From Methylomonas albis (GTDB lineage Bacteria; Pseudomonadota; Gammaproteobacteria; Methylococcales; Methylomonadaceae), in the NCBI RefSeq assembly GCF_014850955.1, contig NZ_JACXSS010000001.1:1178001-1242000 (forward strand): a DNA stretch of 64,000 nucleotides, in the 5' to 3' direction. Both the position numbers and the translations under genes were made by a program. The notes beneath the pieces are model-generated. The model was given only the letters and a program-made list of their open reading frames with translations, was not told where the DNA came from and did not search any database. Within the stretch, counting starts at the first letter, position 1. Each line of letters opens with the position of its first letter. Shown piece by piece: positions 44,363 to 54,111 of this stretch.

Positions 44363-45733
44363 TTATTGAATGCCATGCTGCCGGTAAACATCCAGAATTC
44401 GCCGGGTCAGTTTGGGATAGTCCTGATCGAAATGATGGCCGCCGGGCAATTCCAGAATATCGGCCTCGCTATTAGCCAGTGCGGTACAGGCGGTTTCGGC
44501 CTTCTCGTCTTTGCCGTAGACACACAGAATCTTCTGTTTGGGCAGCTTTATCAGTTCCGGAGCCAAGGCGTGTTCGCCGTCGCTTTGCCCAAGCCAGCCG
44601 GACACGTGGATTTCAAAATCGGCGCGATCGGCCAGCGCCAACAACACCAGCAGCGCTACACTGTTTTGATCCTGCGTTGATAGACGGTTGTATATCGGCG
44701 GCAAAATGTCCGCGCCAAACGAATAACCCGCCAGCACAAAGGACTTTACGCCCCAGTGTTTTCGATAGTAAGCCATGGTGGCGGCCAGATCGGCGGCAGC
44801 TTGTTCCGGTGTTTTGTGTTCCCAGAAATAGCGTAAGACATCGACGCCCACTACCGGGTAATTTTGCGCTGCCATTTCGTCGGCCACGCTTCTATCCAGG
44901 TCGCGCCAGCCGCCGTCGCCCGAATAGAACAACGTCACCGTGTCACTGGGTTTCGTGCTGGGCACTTCCACCACCGGCATTGGCGGGGCAGCCTGATTGC
45001 TTTGACCAATCGCTGATTCAACTTCCTCGATCAACAGCTTGTCCAGCGGGGTGTCGTAGGGGGCAATGCGGGTATCGACATCGCCTAAGCTGCGGATAAA
45101 CACAGCGGTGTTGTCTGTCGGTTGATCGGTCCATACCGAGCGCCAATGGCCTTTGGCTGCCGGCGCGGCGGTTAGGCGCTGTTGCTGATCATCCCGTAAG
45201 GTGCTTAAGGGCGGACACAACACCCAATCAGCCGGGATATTCACAGAAAAATCGATAGAAATATTGCTGGCGGCGTTGCCGGGTGGGGACAGTGCATTGA
45301 GAAACGGTACCAACGCGCCGCTGCCTATGCCGGTCACAATTAGTTTGTCGCCGGCCGGGTCGGGTAACTCTGTGCGTAGCGCGTCGAAAGCCGTGGCGAT
45401 AACACTGCCATCCAGGCAGGCTTTGCCGCCTGCGCTAATGCCCTTAAAAACTTGGCCGGTATCGATAATAGCTGCGGTCAGCGCTGTTGCTGCCATGCGC
45501 TGCGCCAAAGCCTGGGGCGGAAACTTTTGGGTATCGACAAATGCCAGTACCAGGCCTTGCGAACCCCAGAGCGGCCTGGCGACAGTAATGTCACCGAAAA
45601 TTAGCGAATGCTGCTGGCTGTCGGCTGCGGGCGGCGTTAGGTGCGGCAACAGAAGAGTGCCTGTGCTTATTGCAGCCAATACCGCTAACACCAACAATGC
45701 TTTTTTAATGCTCATGGTTTGCGCCGTTGCCAT
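44363..45733 (-). CDS. acvB: AcvB/VirJ-like periplasmic serine hydrolase
   Basis: Exported protein of 456 aa, the length of two-domain AcvB rather than the shorter VirJ. A signal/anchor (MSIKKALLVLAVLAAISTGTLLL; the start could be 45733 or 45715) precedes a degenerate N-terminal alpha/beta domain and a C-terminal VirJ domain with FYSGDGGWRDLDRSVADEMA, the nucleophile elbow GYSFGAD and the His in GGHHFDQDYP. AcvB of Agrobacterium hydrolyses lysyl-phosphatidylglycerol and is encoded with the MprF homologue LpiA, which fits the neighbour here. I infer the same reaction. Confidence 0.85.
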   Translation of the reverse strand: MATAQTMSIKKALLVLAVLAAISTGTLLLPHLTPPAADSQQHSLIFGDITVARPLWGSQGLVLAFVDTQKFPPQALAQRMAATALTAAIIDTGQVFKGISAGGKACLDGSVIATAFDALRTELPDPAGDKLIVTGIGSGALVPFLNALSPPGNAASNISIDFSVNIPADWVLCPPLSTLRDDQQQRLTAAPAAKGHWRSVWTDQPTDNTAVFIRSLGDVDTRIAPYDTPLDKLLIEEVESAIGQSNQAAPPMPVVEVPSTKPSDTVTLFYSGDGGWRDLDRSVADEMAAQNYPVVGVDVLRYFWEHKTPEQAAADLAATMAYYRKHWGVKSFVLAGYSFGADILPPIYNRLSTQDQNSVALLVLLALADRADFEIHVSGWLGQSDGEHALAPELIKLPKQKILCVYGKDEKAETACTALANSEADILELPGGHHFDQDYPKLTRRILDVYRQHGIQ

Positions 45734-45751
45734 GGATTGATGAATGGTGCG

Positions 45752-46666
45752 TCATGGGTTGATGCCCAAAAACGCTGCGATCAAGTGATTGATTTCGCTT
45801 GCGTGGGTAACCGGTGCCGCGTGACCGGCACCCAGGACAATTTCTATTTTTGCATGAGCCAACATTTGCGCCAATTCGCCTGAGTGGGGCAGGTCGATGA
45901 TGTCGTTTTCGCCGGCAATGACTAAGGTCGGTGCGGTAATTGCCTGCAAATCCGCATGCTTGAGTTGTGGCGCTACCTGCCACAGGGCCTGGATTTCCGC
46001 AGCCAGTGCCGGGTGGTTTGCGCCCGCGCCAGACCACCAGCTTCGCAGCCAATCGCCGATTTGCTGCATTTGCTGCCGGAGCGGATTGCTCGGGGTGCCA
46101 TCAGCCGCCTGAGTCACGCCAGAAGGATGAAAATTGGCGCTAATGGCGACGATTTTCCCCACGCGTTGCGGAGACTCCAAGCCCAATAACAAGGCAATAA
46201 TGCCGCCGTCACTCCAGCCAACAATATCGGTGCGTGGAATGCCCAGCCGGTCCAAAACCAACAAGGTGTCTTCCGCAAAAATTTGATAGCTTAGAGCGGT
46301 ATGCCCCGCTGTAGATTCGCCGTGACCACGGGTATCAATCAGCACCACTTTTCTGCCTGCCTTAACCAACCAGGGTATCTGCGAAAACCAACTAAGTTTG
46401 TTACTCAAGCCGCCATGCAGCAACAAGACCGGCTCCCCCGATCCATAAGCGACATAACGAATATGCGCGCCCTTGTTCATAATGTCGCCGCTCAAAGTGG
46501 GAACCGAGGTCGACGACTTCCACAGCCAATAGCGGAGCATGTTGGTCGACATCGGCCGTAAACCGAAAAATAGGGCTAGGATTACTAGCAGCAAAATCAA
46601 ACCGCTCATAGGAACTATTCGCTTTTTCCAAAGTGCCTGGTTAAACATGTCAGCGCCCGTTGTCAT
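45752..46666 (-). CDS. membrane-anchored alpha/beta hydrolase
   Basis: Hydrolase of 304 aa with an N-terminal membrane segment (MSGLILLLVILALFFGL, about residues 20-36). The alpha/beta-hydrolase core is intact: oxyanion region LLLHGGLSNKLSW, DTRGHGES, nucleophile elbow VGWSDGGIIALLL (Ser about 153), acid in LVIAGENDIID and His in VLGAGHAAPV. Substrate cannot be deduced. It sits 18 nt before the AcvB-like gene and 20 nt after the porin gene, so a role in envelope lipid or ester turnover is an inference from context. Confidence 0.87.
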   Translation of the reverse strand: MTTGADMFNQALWKKRIVPMSGLILLLVILALFFGLRPMSTNMLRYWLWKSSTSVPTLSGDIMNKGAHIRYVAYGSGEPVLLLHGGLSNKLSWFSQIPWLVKAGRKVVLIDTRGHGESTAGHTALSYQIFAEDTLLVLDRLGIPRTDIVGWSDGGIIALLLGLESPQRVGKIVAISANFHPSGVTQAADGTPSNPLRQQMQQIGDWLRSWWSGAGANHPALAAEIQALWQVAPQLKHADLQAITAPTLVIAGENDIIDLPHSGELAQMLAHAKIEIVLGAGHAAPVTHASEINHLIAAFLGINP

Positions 46667-46686
46667 TACGAAATGTAAATGGCTGC

Positions 46687-48150
46687 CTAAAACTCAAAAT
46701 GCGCTCGGACGCCATACACATCCACCGGTCCCCGATCCGCGTTATAAGCGGGATTAGCGATGTGCTGATAATCCAGGGTCATCCAAGCTGACGGCAGCAA
46801 GCGCAGCTTGTAATAAATATCCACCACTTGTTCGGGCCGGTAACGCAGATTACCGTCGCCGATAAAACCGTCCACCCCGCCCAGGCGCAAATACTCGGCA
46901 TGTCCGGCGGAAATCCAGCTACTGGCGTAGGCGATACCCAGCGCATCGTAATGCCGGCCCCAACGATCGCCGCCGATTAAGCTGCCAAACGATAGCGAGC
47001 GATCCGCCGAGGTGTAGGAATACACTTCAGTCTTGCCGTCGCTAACCATGCCGCGTAAAAACACCCCAACGTCGTCGAATAGCTGCTGTTCCAAATTAAT
47101 GCCTATACCCATTTTGACATTGGCTTTGCGTACCCAGCATAGATCGGGAGCACTGCTATTCGCCGAGTCATAATTAAAGCTTGTGCAATTAGCCGCGTTT
47201 TGGGCCGGATTGGCTTGGTAGGCGGCGATGGCGTCGTCCCAGCGTCCCATCCGTTCATGATTACGGTATGCGAGCAGCCTGACGGCGCCCGGTTGTGTGA
47301 ATAGTCTGTGGCGGTGTTCAATCTCTACTTGATCGCCGTAATATTTGAAGATTCTGAAGTCCAGCGGCAAGTCATTGGGGTTTTGCGGCGTGGCGAAACG
47401 GCCCAGCCGGAAGGTCCAATCGTCGAAATAATATTCGGCTGCTAGGCCGACGCTGTAGCCGCGGGCATCGGCGGCAAAATCGTAAGCGGCGTTGGTTAGA
47501 AATGCCATGTTCAGAAACTGTTGACGCAAATCGGCGGCATAGCTGTTCTTATCGAAAATATCCAGGATACTGAGGTTACCCCCGGTGATAACCAGACGCC
47601 GGCTATCGGCGTTTCCGGCGAGTTGCAGCGGACCGGAAACCACATGATGGCTGTCGCCACCCATACTGATAGTCTGTTTTAAGTAGAAACGCGACTTATA
47701 CCAAGTCGCGCTAACCGAGCCGGATTTTTGCAGTTCAAAGTTTTGGATACTGCCGCCCAAACCCTTTAGGTCCGACAGCGGCAGTTCGGAAATCATTTCC
47801 GGTGCCAGATAAATTTCGCTGCCTTGCCAGGCTTTCAAGCCAAAATAGGCCGTGACCGTGCCGGTGAAACTGCGCTCGGCATTGGGCAGCAGCGAATGCG
47901 GGGTGCCGTTGAGGTTGGTGTATTGAGCCGGGAAGGCCGGTTTCCAGCTGGAAATATAGGTGGCTTGGCCGTAGGCATTCCAGCGTTCGTCTTTCATATC
48001 GTGCCAGTCTTGATCGGCCAGCAACTGCATGAAGGAAAAGTTACCGTCTTCATCGTCAGCTAATGGTTGCTCGGCTTTGACGTTGGCAGTACAGAGCATC
48101 AACGCCAGCCCAGCAGCGTAGGCATTTGCCTTGATGGGTAACTTGCCCAT
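46687..48150 (-). CDS. OprB-family carbohydrate-selective porin-like protein
   Basis: Predicted outer-membrane beta-barrel of 487 aa with signal peptide (MGKLPIKANAYAAGLALMLCTANVKA). Features of the OprB family: the N-terminal WNAYGQATYISSWKPAFPAQYTN, alternating amphipathic strands throughout, RLGRFATPQNPNDLPLDF, the late LDYQHIANPAYNADRGPVDVYGVR and a C-terminal Phe (VRAHFEF), the usual Bam signal. Transported substrate is unknown. It begins 5 nt after the PII-like gene. Confidence 0.85.
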   Translation of the reverse strand: MGKLPIKANAYAAGLALMLCTANVKAEQPLADDEDGNFSFMQLLADQDWHDMKDERWNAYGQATYISSWKPAFPAQYTNLNGTPHSLLPNAERSFTGTVTAYFGLKAWQGSEIYLAPEMISELPLSDLKGLGGSIQNFELQKSGSVSATWYKSRFYLKQTISMGGDSHHVVSGPLQLAGNADSRRLVITGGNLSILDIFDKNSYAADLRQQFLNMAFLTNAAYDFAADARGYSVGLAAEYYFDDWTFRLGRFATPQNPNDLPLDFRIFKYYGDQVEIEHRHRLFTQPGAVRLLAYRNHERMGRWDDAIAAYQANPAQNAANCTSFNYDSANSSAPDLCWVRKANVKMGIGINLEQQLFDDVGVFLRGMVSDGKTEVYSYTSADRSLSFGSLIGGDRWGRHYDALGIAYASSWISAGHAEYLRLGGVDGFIGDGNLRYRPEQVVDIYYKLRLLPSAWMTLDYQHIANPAYNADRGPVDVYGVRAHFEF

Positions 48151-48155
48151 GGCGC

Positions 48156-48482
48156 TTAGCTCAAATCCTTATGCCGCTCGCCGCTGCTGATGCGGCCGCC
48201 TTCCTGCGCATCCAGAATATACACCTTGCCGTCGCCATGATGGCCGCTGTGGGCCGTGCGCATGATGGTTTCGAAAATAATCTCCACCAAGTCATCTGGC
48301 GCGAAAATTTCCAGGCGTTTTTTAACCAGAAACGGTTTGTAATCTTGGCTGTGCTCGGTCCGCTCGCGACCGAAGCCTTCGCAGTCCATGATCGACATCC
48401 CCGGAAAGCCCGGTATCTCCATCAAGGCCATCGTAATCTGGCTGAGCTTGTGCGGCTGCACGTAGGCGCGAATTTCTTTCAT
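48156..48482 (-). CDS. PII-like signalling protein associated with metal RND efflux
   Basis: Small trimeric-type regulator of 108 aa. It keeps the PII frame: MKEIRAYVQPHKLSQITMAL, GFGRERTEH, VEIIFETIMRTAHSG, and the nucleotide-binding B-loop HSGHHGDGKVYILD. The T-loop is short and lacks the uridylylated Tyr and surrounding GAEYMV of GlnB (here EHSQDYKPFLVKKRLEI). PII proteins of this sort encoded next to CusA/CzcA-type pumps have been described as a separate PII group (PII-NG), presumably sensing nucleotides or metal stress. It is 9 nt after the RND pump gene. Confidence 0.88.
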   Translation of the reverse strand: MKEIRAYVQPHKLSQITMALMEIPGFPGMSIMDCEGFGRERTEHSQDYKPFLVKKRLEIFAPDDLVEIIFETIMRTAHSGHHGDGKVYILDAQEGGRISSGERHKDLS

Positions 48483-48491
48483 AGTAGTCCC

Positions 48492-51400
48492 CTAAAGCTC
48501 GTCAGGCTCGGCAAAATAGCGGTATAGCGCGGGTAGCAAGGTTAAGGTCAAAATGGTGGCGGTGATCAAGCCGCCGATAATGACAATGGCAAACGGTTTG
48601 GCGGTTTCCGAACCGACGCTGGTGGACAGTGCTGCCGGAAATAAGCCCAGCATCGCCATCAAGGCTGTCATCACCACCGGCCGCAAGCGGCTGACGGAGC
48701 CGTTGACGATAGCGTCGTGCAATTTTTGACCGTCCCGACGCAGCTTGTTCAATTGCGAAACTAGAATCACGCCATTTTGCACGGCAATCCCAAACAGGGC
48801 AATGAAACCGACTGCGGCGGACACACTGAGGTTAATGCCGGTCACCAATAAAATCAGCAAGCCGCCTATCATTGCAAACGGCACGTTCATCACGATCAAC
48901 AAGGCATTTTTAATCGACATGAAAGCCCAAAATAACAGCACAAAAATAAGACCTAAGCTGATCGGGACGATGACGGCCAGACGCTTCATCGCCCGCTGTT
49001 GATTTTCGAACTGGCCGCTCCAGACGATGTGGTAGCCGGGCGGTAAAGAGACTTGCTCGGCGACTTTCTGCTGGGCCTCGGCGACGAAACTGCCCTGGTC
49101 GCGGTCGATCAGATTACATTTAATGGCTATTCGGCGCATATTGTCTTCACGGCTGATGCGAGACGCGCCCTGATTGATTTTGATGGTGGTCAGCTCGGAG
49201 AGCGGAATGCGTTGGCCGGAGGGGGTTTGCACCGTCAGATTTTCCAGATCGGCGACCGAATTGCGGGCGCTATCCTGATAACGCAAGGTGATGTCGAAAC
49301 GGCGTTCGCCTTCCAGAAACTGTGAAGCCGCCTTGCCGCCCATGCCGATTTCCATCACCCGCTCCACATCGGCGACATTGATGCCATAGCGCGATACCTT
49401 GGCCCGGTCAATGTCTACGATCACTTGCGCCAGTCCGGCTTGTTGCTCGGCGGCGGCATCGGTAGCGCCTTGAATGCCGGCCAGGATATGGGTGACTTGA
49501 TCGGCCCTATCCTGTAAGGTCTGCAAATCGCTGCCGAATATTTTGATGGCGATTTCGCCTTTCACCCCGGAAATAGCCTCTTCGACGTTATCCTGAATCA
49601 CCTGGGAAAAGTTGGTGAGTATGCCTGGAAAAATGGCCAGCGCCTTGTCCATGGCCTGCACCAAATCGTCTTTGCGCTGATAACGCCAAGTATCCTTGGG
49701 TTTTAAGTCGATCAGCACTTCCAGGTTATTAAAACCTTTGGGGTCGGTGCCGTCTTCCGGGCGGCCCAATTGAGTGATGATGGTTTTGGCTTCCGAAAAA
49801 GTTTCCAGCGTATCGCGGACTTGCCGCTCCAGTTGTTTGGCCGTGCTTAGCGATACCGGTGTCGGCAGGGTGATGGTCAGCCAGATATTGCCTTCGTCGA
49901 GTTTGGGCATAAACTCGGTGCCGATTAGTCTGACTGACATAAAGCTCAGCACCAGCGCGGTAATGGCGGCGATGAATACTGCCCGTGCATGCCGTAACAC
50001 CCATTCCAGCACTTGGCGGTAACGCTGTTCCATCGCTTGTACGATGGGGTTGTGTTGTTCGGCGAGTTTCGGTCCCAACAGATAGGTCAGCATGGCCGGC
50101 ACAAAGGTCAGACTAAACAGCATGGAAGCCACCAAGGCAAAACTCAAGGTGAAGGCCATGGGTGAAAATATCTTGGCTTCCACGCGCTGGAAGGTAAAAA
50201 TCGGCAAAAAGGCGATGATGATGATGGCTTTGGAAAACAGGATGGGTCGGCCCATTTCGGTGGCGGTGGCCAGTAGCGATTGCCGCAGGTGCCGCATATC
50301 GGCGTTGCGCTGTAAATCCAGCGTCACTTGCACCATCACAGCTTCGACCAATACCACCGCACCGTCGACAATGATGCCGAAGTCGATAGCGCCCAGGGAA
50401 ATTAGATTGGCAGAGATACCGCCGAGATCCACCAAAATGAATGCGAACAGCAAGGAGAGCGGGATAATCAGCGTCACCAGTAGCGCCGCGACAAAGCGTC
50501 GTAAAAATACCAGCAGGATAATCAGTATCAACACCGCGCCTTCGATCATATTGTGTTCGACGGTATGGATGGTGTGGCCTACCAGCTCGGTGCGATCGTA
50601 GAATGGCGTGATTTTCACGCCGGGCGGCAGGCCGAAGTCGTTGAGTTCCTTGATTTTCTGTTTCACGCCGTCCAGCACATTGACCGCGTCGCGGCCTTTG
50701 ATCAACAACACGATGCCTTCAACGACATCGTCACGCTGATTCATACCCACCATGCCGTTGCGCGGTTGCGGCCCCACGCTGATGTCCGCGACATCCTTGA
50801 TGCGCACCGGCACACCATCGTTGGTGGTGACGACGATTTCGCCGATTTCCTCCGCGGATTTCAGTAAACCCGTGCCGCGCACCACCAAGGCTTCGTCGCC
50901 GTGCTCGATATAGCCGCCGCCGGTATTGGTATTGTTGGCAGCAATCGCTGCGAACACTTGGTTGAGGTCTATGCGATAGTTTTTTAATTGCTCGGGTTTG
51001 GCCGCGACTTTATATTCCTTTACGCCGCCGCCGAAGCCGACCACATCGGCGACGCCTTGTACCGAGCGCAATCGCGGCTCGATGATCCAATCCTGCAAGG
51101 CGCGTTGTTCCACTAGGGGTAAGTTTTTAGCATCGATCACGTAGCGCAAAATTTCGCCGACACCGGTTGACAAGGGCCCTAGTTGCGGCTTGGTTTCGCC
51201 GGGAATGTCGGCGTATTGCAGCCGTTCCAGGACTTGCTGGCGCGAGAAATAGTCCTCGGCTTTATCGTCGAAAGTCAGCGTCACCACCGACAAGCCGAAA
51301 ATGGATACCGAACGCATGTTCAGCAAATGCGGCAAGCCGTTCATTTCCCGTTCGATGGGTAGCGAAATCTGCTTTTCCACTTCTTCCGGAGCCTGGCCGG

Positions 51401-51560
51401 GAAATTGGGTGACCACCTGCACAAAGACGTTTTGTACATCCGGAAAGGCTTGTACCGGCAGATTCTCAAAGGCGATGATGCCGGAGACGGCAATCGCCAA
51501 AGTGGCGCCGATGACCATCAGCCGTTGCTGTAAACAAAACGCGATAAGACGCTCGATCAT
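48492..51560 (-). CDS. czcA: HME-RND heavy-metal efflux pump (CzcA type)
   Basis: Inner-membrane proton-driven pump of 1022 aa, the RND component of a tripartite metal exporter. It begins MIERLIAFCLQQRLMVIGATLA, has twelve membrane segments and two large periplasmic loops. TM4 carries the CzcA-type acidic set in LGAIDFGIIVDGAVVLVEAVM (two Asp and one Glu), typical of divalent-cation (Co/Zn/Ni/Cd) HME-RND pumps rather than the monovalent CusA pattern. Metal specificity remains inferred. It lies 21 nt after the adaptor gene. Confidence 0.92.
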   Translation of the reverse strand: MIERLIAFCLQQRLMVIGATLAIAVSGIIAFENLPVQAFPDVQNVFVQVVTQFPGQAPEEVEKQISLPIEREMNGLPHLLNMRSVSIFGLSVVTLTFDDKAEDYFSRQQVLERLQYADIPGETKPQLGPLSTGVGEILRYVIDAKNLPLVEQRALQDWIIEPRLRSVQGVADVVGFGGGVKEYKVAAKPEQLKNYRIDLNQVFAAIAANNTNTGGGYIEHGDEALVVRGTGLLKSAEEIGEIVVTTNDGVPVRIKDVADISVGPQPRNGMVGMNQRDDVVEGIVLLIKGRDAVNVLDGVKQKIKELNDFGLPPGVKITPFYDRTELVGHTIHTVEHNMIEGAVLILIILLVFLRRFVAALLVTLIIPLSLLFAFILVDLGGISANLISLGAIDFGIIVDGAVVLVEAVMVQVTLDLQRNADMRHLRQSLLATATEMGRPILFSKAIIIIAFLPIFTFQRVEAKIFSPMAFTLSFALVASMLFSLTFVPAMLTYLLGPKLAEQHNPIVQAMEQRYRQVLEWVLRHARAVFIAAITALVLSFMSVRLIGTEFMPKLDEGNIWLTITLPTPVSLSTAKQLERQVRDTLETFSEAKTIITQLGRPEDGTDPKGFNNLEVLIDLKPKDTWRYQRKDDLVQAMDKALAIFPGILTNFSQVIQDNVEEAISGVKGEIAIKIFGSDLQTLQDRADQVTHILAGIQGATDAAAEQQAGLAQVIVDIDRAKVSRYGINVADVERVMEIGMGGKAASQFLEGERRFDITLRYQDSARNSVADLENLTVQTPSGQRIPLSELTTIKINQGASRISREDNMRRIAIKCNLIDRDQGSFVAEAQQKVAEQVSLPPGYHIVWSGQFENQQRAMKRLAVIVPISLGLIFVLLFWAFMSIKNALLIVMNVPFAMIGGLLILLVTGINLSVSAAVGFIALFGIAVQNGVILVSQLNKLRRDGQKLHDAIVNGSVSRLRPVVMTALMAMLGLFPAALSTSVGSETAKPFAIVIIGGLITATILTLTLLPALYRYFAEPDEL

Positions 51561-51581
51561 GTCAGTGTCCTGGGTATGTCT

Positions 51582-52748
51582 CTAGGGCTGATGGGTGCTT
51601 TCAATTTCGACTTCTTCTTCGGCGCGCAGCATTAACGCCCCTTCGGTCACCAACAGCTCGTCGGCTTGTAGTCCTTGCCTGATCACGGCCTTATTTTGCA
51701 AGCGTAGGCCTATTTCGACCCGGCGTTGCCGATAGCGGTTTTCGTCCAGGGCGACGAAGACGTAATCTGCATCGCCTTCGGTAAACACCGCCGTTAGCGG
51801 AATTACGAAGGCCTTGTCGTCCGCTGCGCTTTCCACCGTGATGGTGGCGTACATGCCGGGCAGCAGGCGGCCATCCGGATTATCCAGTTTGCACCTGACT
51901 TGCACGGAACGCGTGGTTTCGTCGAGCACTTGGCCGATGTATTGTACTGTCGCCGGAAATGATTCGCCGGGGTAGGCGGGCACCGAGATTGACAGTTGTT
52001 GACCCGTTTTGATTTTGCCGATATTGACTTCGAATACCTCCAGTAAGACCGTCAAGTGTTTCAGGTCGGATACGACAAACAAGGGCGCATCGCGGTCCGG
52101 CCGCACTTCCATGCCCGGATTAACCGTGCGTTCCACGACTATGCCAGCAACCGCTGCCCGCAGTGCGAAGCGGCCATCGGTTTGCCGAGCGGATAAATGC
52201 AGGTTTTTTAGTTTGTCTTCCGCGCGTTGCAGATCACTGCGCGCGCTGCTCAAGTCGCTTTGCGCTTGTTCCAGTTCTTTGCGAGAAATAGCTTTGCCGG
52301 CGTATAGATCCTGTTGGCGGCTGAAGGCGTGGCCGGCCAGCGTGGCGGTGGCTTGGGCCTTGGCGAAATCGGCTTCGGCATCGGCGATATCCGGGCTGTC
52401 CAGTTCCAATAAGGTCGAACCCGCCTGAACCGCTGTGCCCAGTGCGATGGGAGTCGCCACGACCCGGCCGGCCACCGGTGAGCTGATACGTGAGGTCAAG
52501 CTTTCGTCATAAACTATTTTGCCGGCCAACGGTTCCAACAAAGGATGCTGGGCCAAGCTGAGCTTAGCGGTTTTGACATAGGTTTTTTTCGGCGAGTCGG
52601 GCGCCAGGATGACTTCACCGGCGGGGGTGGGCGGTTTGGCGGCCGGCGGCGTCTTGTCGGCCGAGTCGGAACAGGCCGACAACATGCCGGTAACCAGCAA
52701 GCAACAGAGCAACGGTATTTTGGTGAGAGATTGCCTAGATTTATTCAT
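51582..52748 (-). CDS. czcB: RND efflux membrane-fusion lipoprotein (CzcB type)
   Basis: Periplasmic adaptor of 388 aa. The start at 52748 (MNKSRQSLTKIPLLCCLLVTGMLSACSDS) gives a lipoprotein signal with lipobox SAC; a longer frame would run 108 nt upstream into the tolC-type gene and hide the signal. The barrel-sandwich hybrid domain (SSPVAGRVVATPIALGTAVQAGSTLLELDSPD), a helical hairpin (ADAEADFAKAQATATLAGHAF ... ISRKELEQAQSDLSSA) and beta-barrel domains follow in order. It contains no CzcB-type His-rich metal insert. Confidence 0.9.
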   Translation of the reverse strand: MNKSRQSLTKIPLLCCLLVTGMLSACSDSADKTPPAAKPPTPAGEVILAPDSPKKTYVKTAKLSLAQHPLLEPLAGKIVYDESLTSRISSPVAGRVVATPIALGTAVQAGSTLLELDSPDIADAEADFAKAQATATLAGHAFSRQQDLYAGKAISRKELEQAQSDLSSARSDLQRAEDKLKNLHLSARQTDGRFALRAAVAGIVVERTVNPGMEVRPDRDAPLFVVSDLKHLTVLLEVFEVNIGKIKTGQQLSISVPAYPGESFPATVQYIGQVLDETTRSVQVRCKLDNPDGRLLPGMYATITVESAADDKAFVIPLTAVFTEGDADYVFVALDENRYRQRRVEIGLRLQNKAVIRQGLQADELLVTEGALMLRAEEEVEIESTHQP

Positions 52749-52770
52749 GTCGAGTATTCGTTTAAGCCTG

Positions 52771-54111
52771 TTATTGCAATTGAGTGTGTGCCTGGGCATT
52801 GTCGTTGTCGTTGCCGACTTCCTCGCCCAGGGCTTTGGCCAAATCGTAATAAGCATTGGCGCGGTTGATCATGGCCTGACTGTAATCGCGCATCACATTT
52901 TTGTAGCTGCGTTGGGCTTCGATAAAGTCCAGTACCCCGGTGGCGCCCTTGCTATATGCCAGTTCGGCGCTGTTGCGCACCGACAGTGCATCGTCCAGCA
53001 AGCCGGCTTGAAACCGCTGCACGATTTTATCCGAGCTATTCCAGATCGCTAAGGCATTGGCGACATCGTTGCGAATGCCAAGCTCGGTTTGTTCCACCGC
53101 CAGTTGGTTCCGGTTTAAGGCAACCGCCGCCTTGTCCGATTCGCCTTGGTATTGATAAAACAAGGGCACCGGCACACTGACGCCGACAAAAAACGAATTC
53201 AATGCGTTGTTGCTTGGGTCGCGCGCATAGCCGGCATTGACGGTCACATCCGGGTATTTCAGGCGTCTGGCCAACTCCAGTTCTTTCTCGGCCTGCGCGG
53301 CTCGTTGTTTGTCGGCCAGTAAATCCGGGCGTTGCTGCAAGGCTTTGTTCATCAGCTCGTCCTTGGTCTGGTTTTGGCCGATGTCTTTGATGCCAGGCCA
53401 TTGTTCTCTGGCTTCGAAATGCAAACCGTTATCCGGCCAGCGCAAGATGACTGCCAAACCGGCTTGGGCCTGTTCCACGGCGGTTTGCGCGCTATCCAGA
53501 TCGGATTGGGCACGCATGGCTTCCATTTTTACCCGCAAGAAATCGGACTCGGCGATGTCGCCGCTGTTCATCCTTAGCTGGTTGGCTTTGGATATGGTCT
53601 GATAGTGATCGACAATTTCTTGAGCCAGCCAGCGGTTCTTCTGCGCCAGCAGCAGGTCGTAGTAAGCATCTCTGACCATGTTGGAAAAGATACGCACCGC
53701 ATCGCGGAAATCGCTTTCCGCAGCCTGGGTGGCAAAGCCGCTGCTTTGCATGCGCAGGCCGCGTTTGCCGGCGACTTCGATTAACTGACTGAAGGAAAAA
53801 TATTCGGCGGGGCCGCAAGACACACTGGCATCGTGATTGCACCCGCTGGCGTTGGAGCCCATATTGGGCCGGTTGCTTAGTTCGGAGATTTGTACGCCCA
53901 AGGTGGGGTTGGGAATGGCTGCAGCGATGATGGCGTCGGCGCGGGACTGGTCGATATTGTATTGCGCGGCTATCAGATCGAGATTGCGCTGGTAAAACAC
54001 AGCCAATGCCTCATCTATCGATAAGGGTACGCTCTGGGCGTGACTCTGTATAGCCAGCAAACAACCGAGCAAGCCAGTCGCCGCCTTATAGATGAAACCT
54101 TGGTATTTCAT
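52771..54111 (-). CDS. czcC: TolC-family outer-membrane efflux channel (CzcC type)
   Basis: Outer-membrane channel of 446 aa with signal peptide (ATGLLGCLLAIQSHAQS). Two repeats of long helices with outer-membrane strands are apparent (for example PNPTLGVQISEL ... VDHYQTISKANQLRMNSGDIAESDFLRVKMEAMRAQSDL and YPDVTVNAGYARDP ... NSAELAYSKGATGVLDFIEAQRSYKNVMRDYSQAMINRANAYYDLAKALG). It is the first gene of the efflux-to-mprF run; a sigma54-like site lies about 50 nt upstream. Confidence 0.9.
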   Translation of the reverse strand: MKYQGFIYKAATGLLGCLLAIQSHAQSVPLSIDEALAVFYQRNLDLIAAQYNIDQSRADAIIAAAIPNPTLGVQISELSNRPNMGSNASGCNHDASVSCGPAEYFSFSQLIEVAGKRGLRMQSSGFATQAAESDFRDAVRIFSNMVRDAYYDLLLAQKNRWLAQEIVDHYQTISKANQLRMNSGDIAESDFLRVKMEAMRAQSDLDSAQTAVEQAQAGLAVILRWPDNGLHFEAREQWPGIKDIGQNQTKDELMNKALQQRPDLLADKQRAAQAEKELELARRLKYPDVTVNAGYARDPSNNALNSFFVGVSVPVPLFYQYQGESDKAAVALNRNQLAVEQTELGIRNDVANALAIWNSSDKIVQRFQAGLLDDALSVRNSAELAYSKGATGVLDFIEAQRSYKNVMRDYSQAMINRANAYYDLAKALGEEVGNDNDNAQAHTQLQ

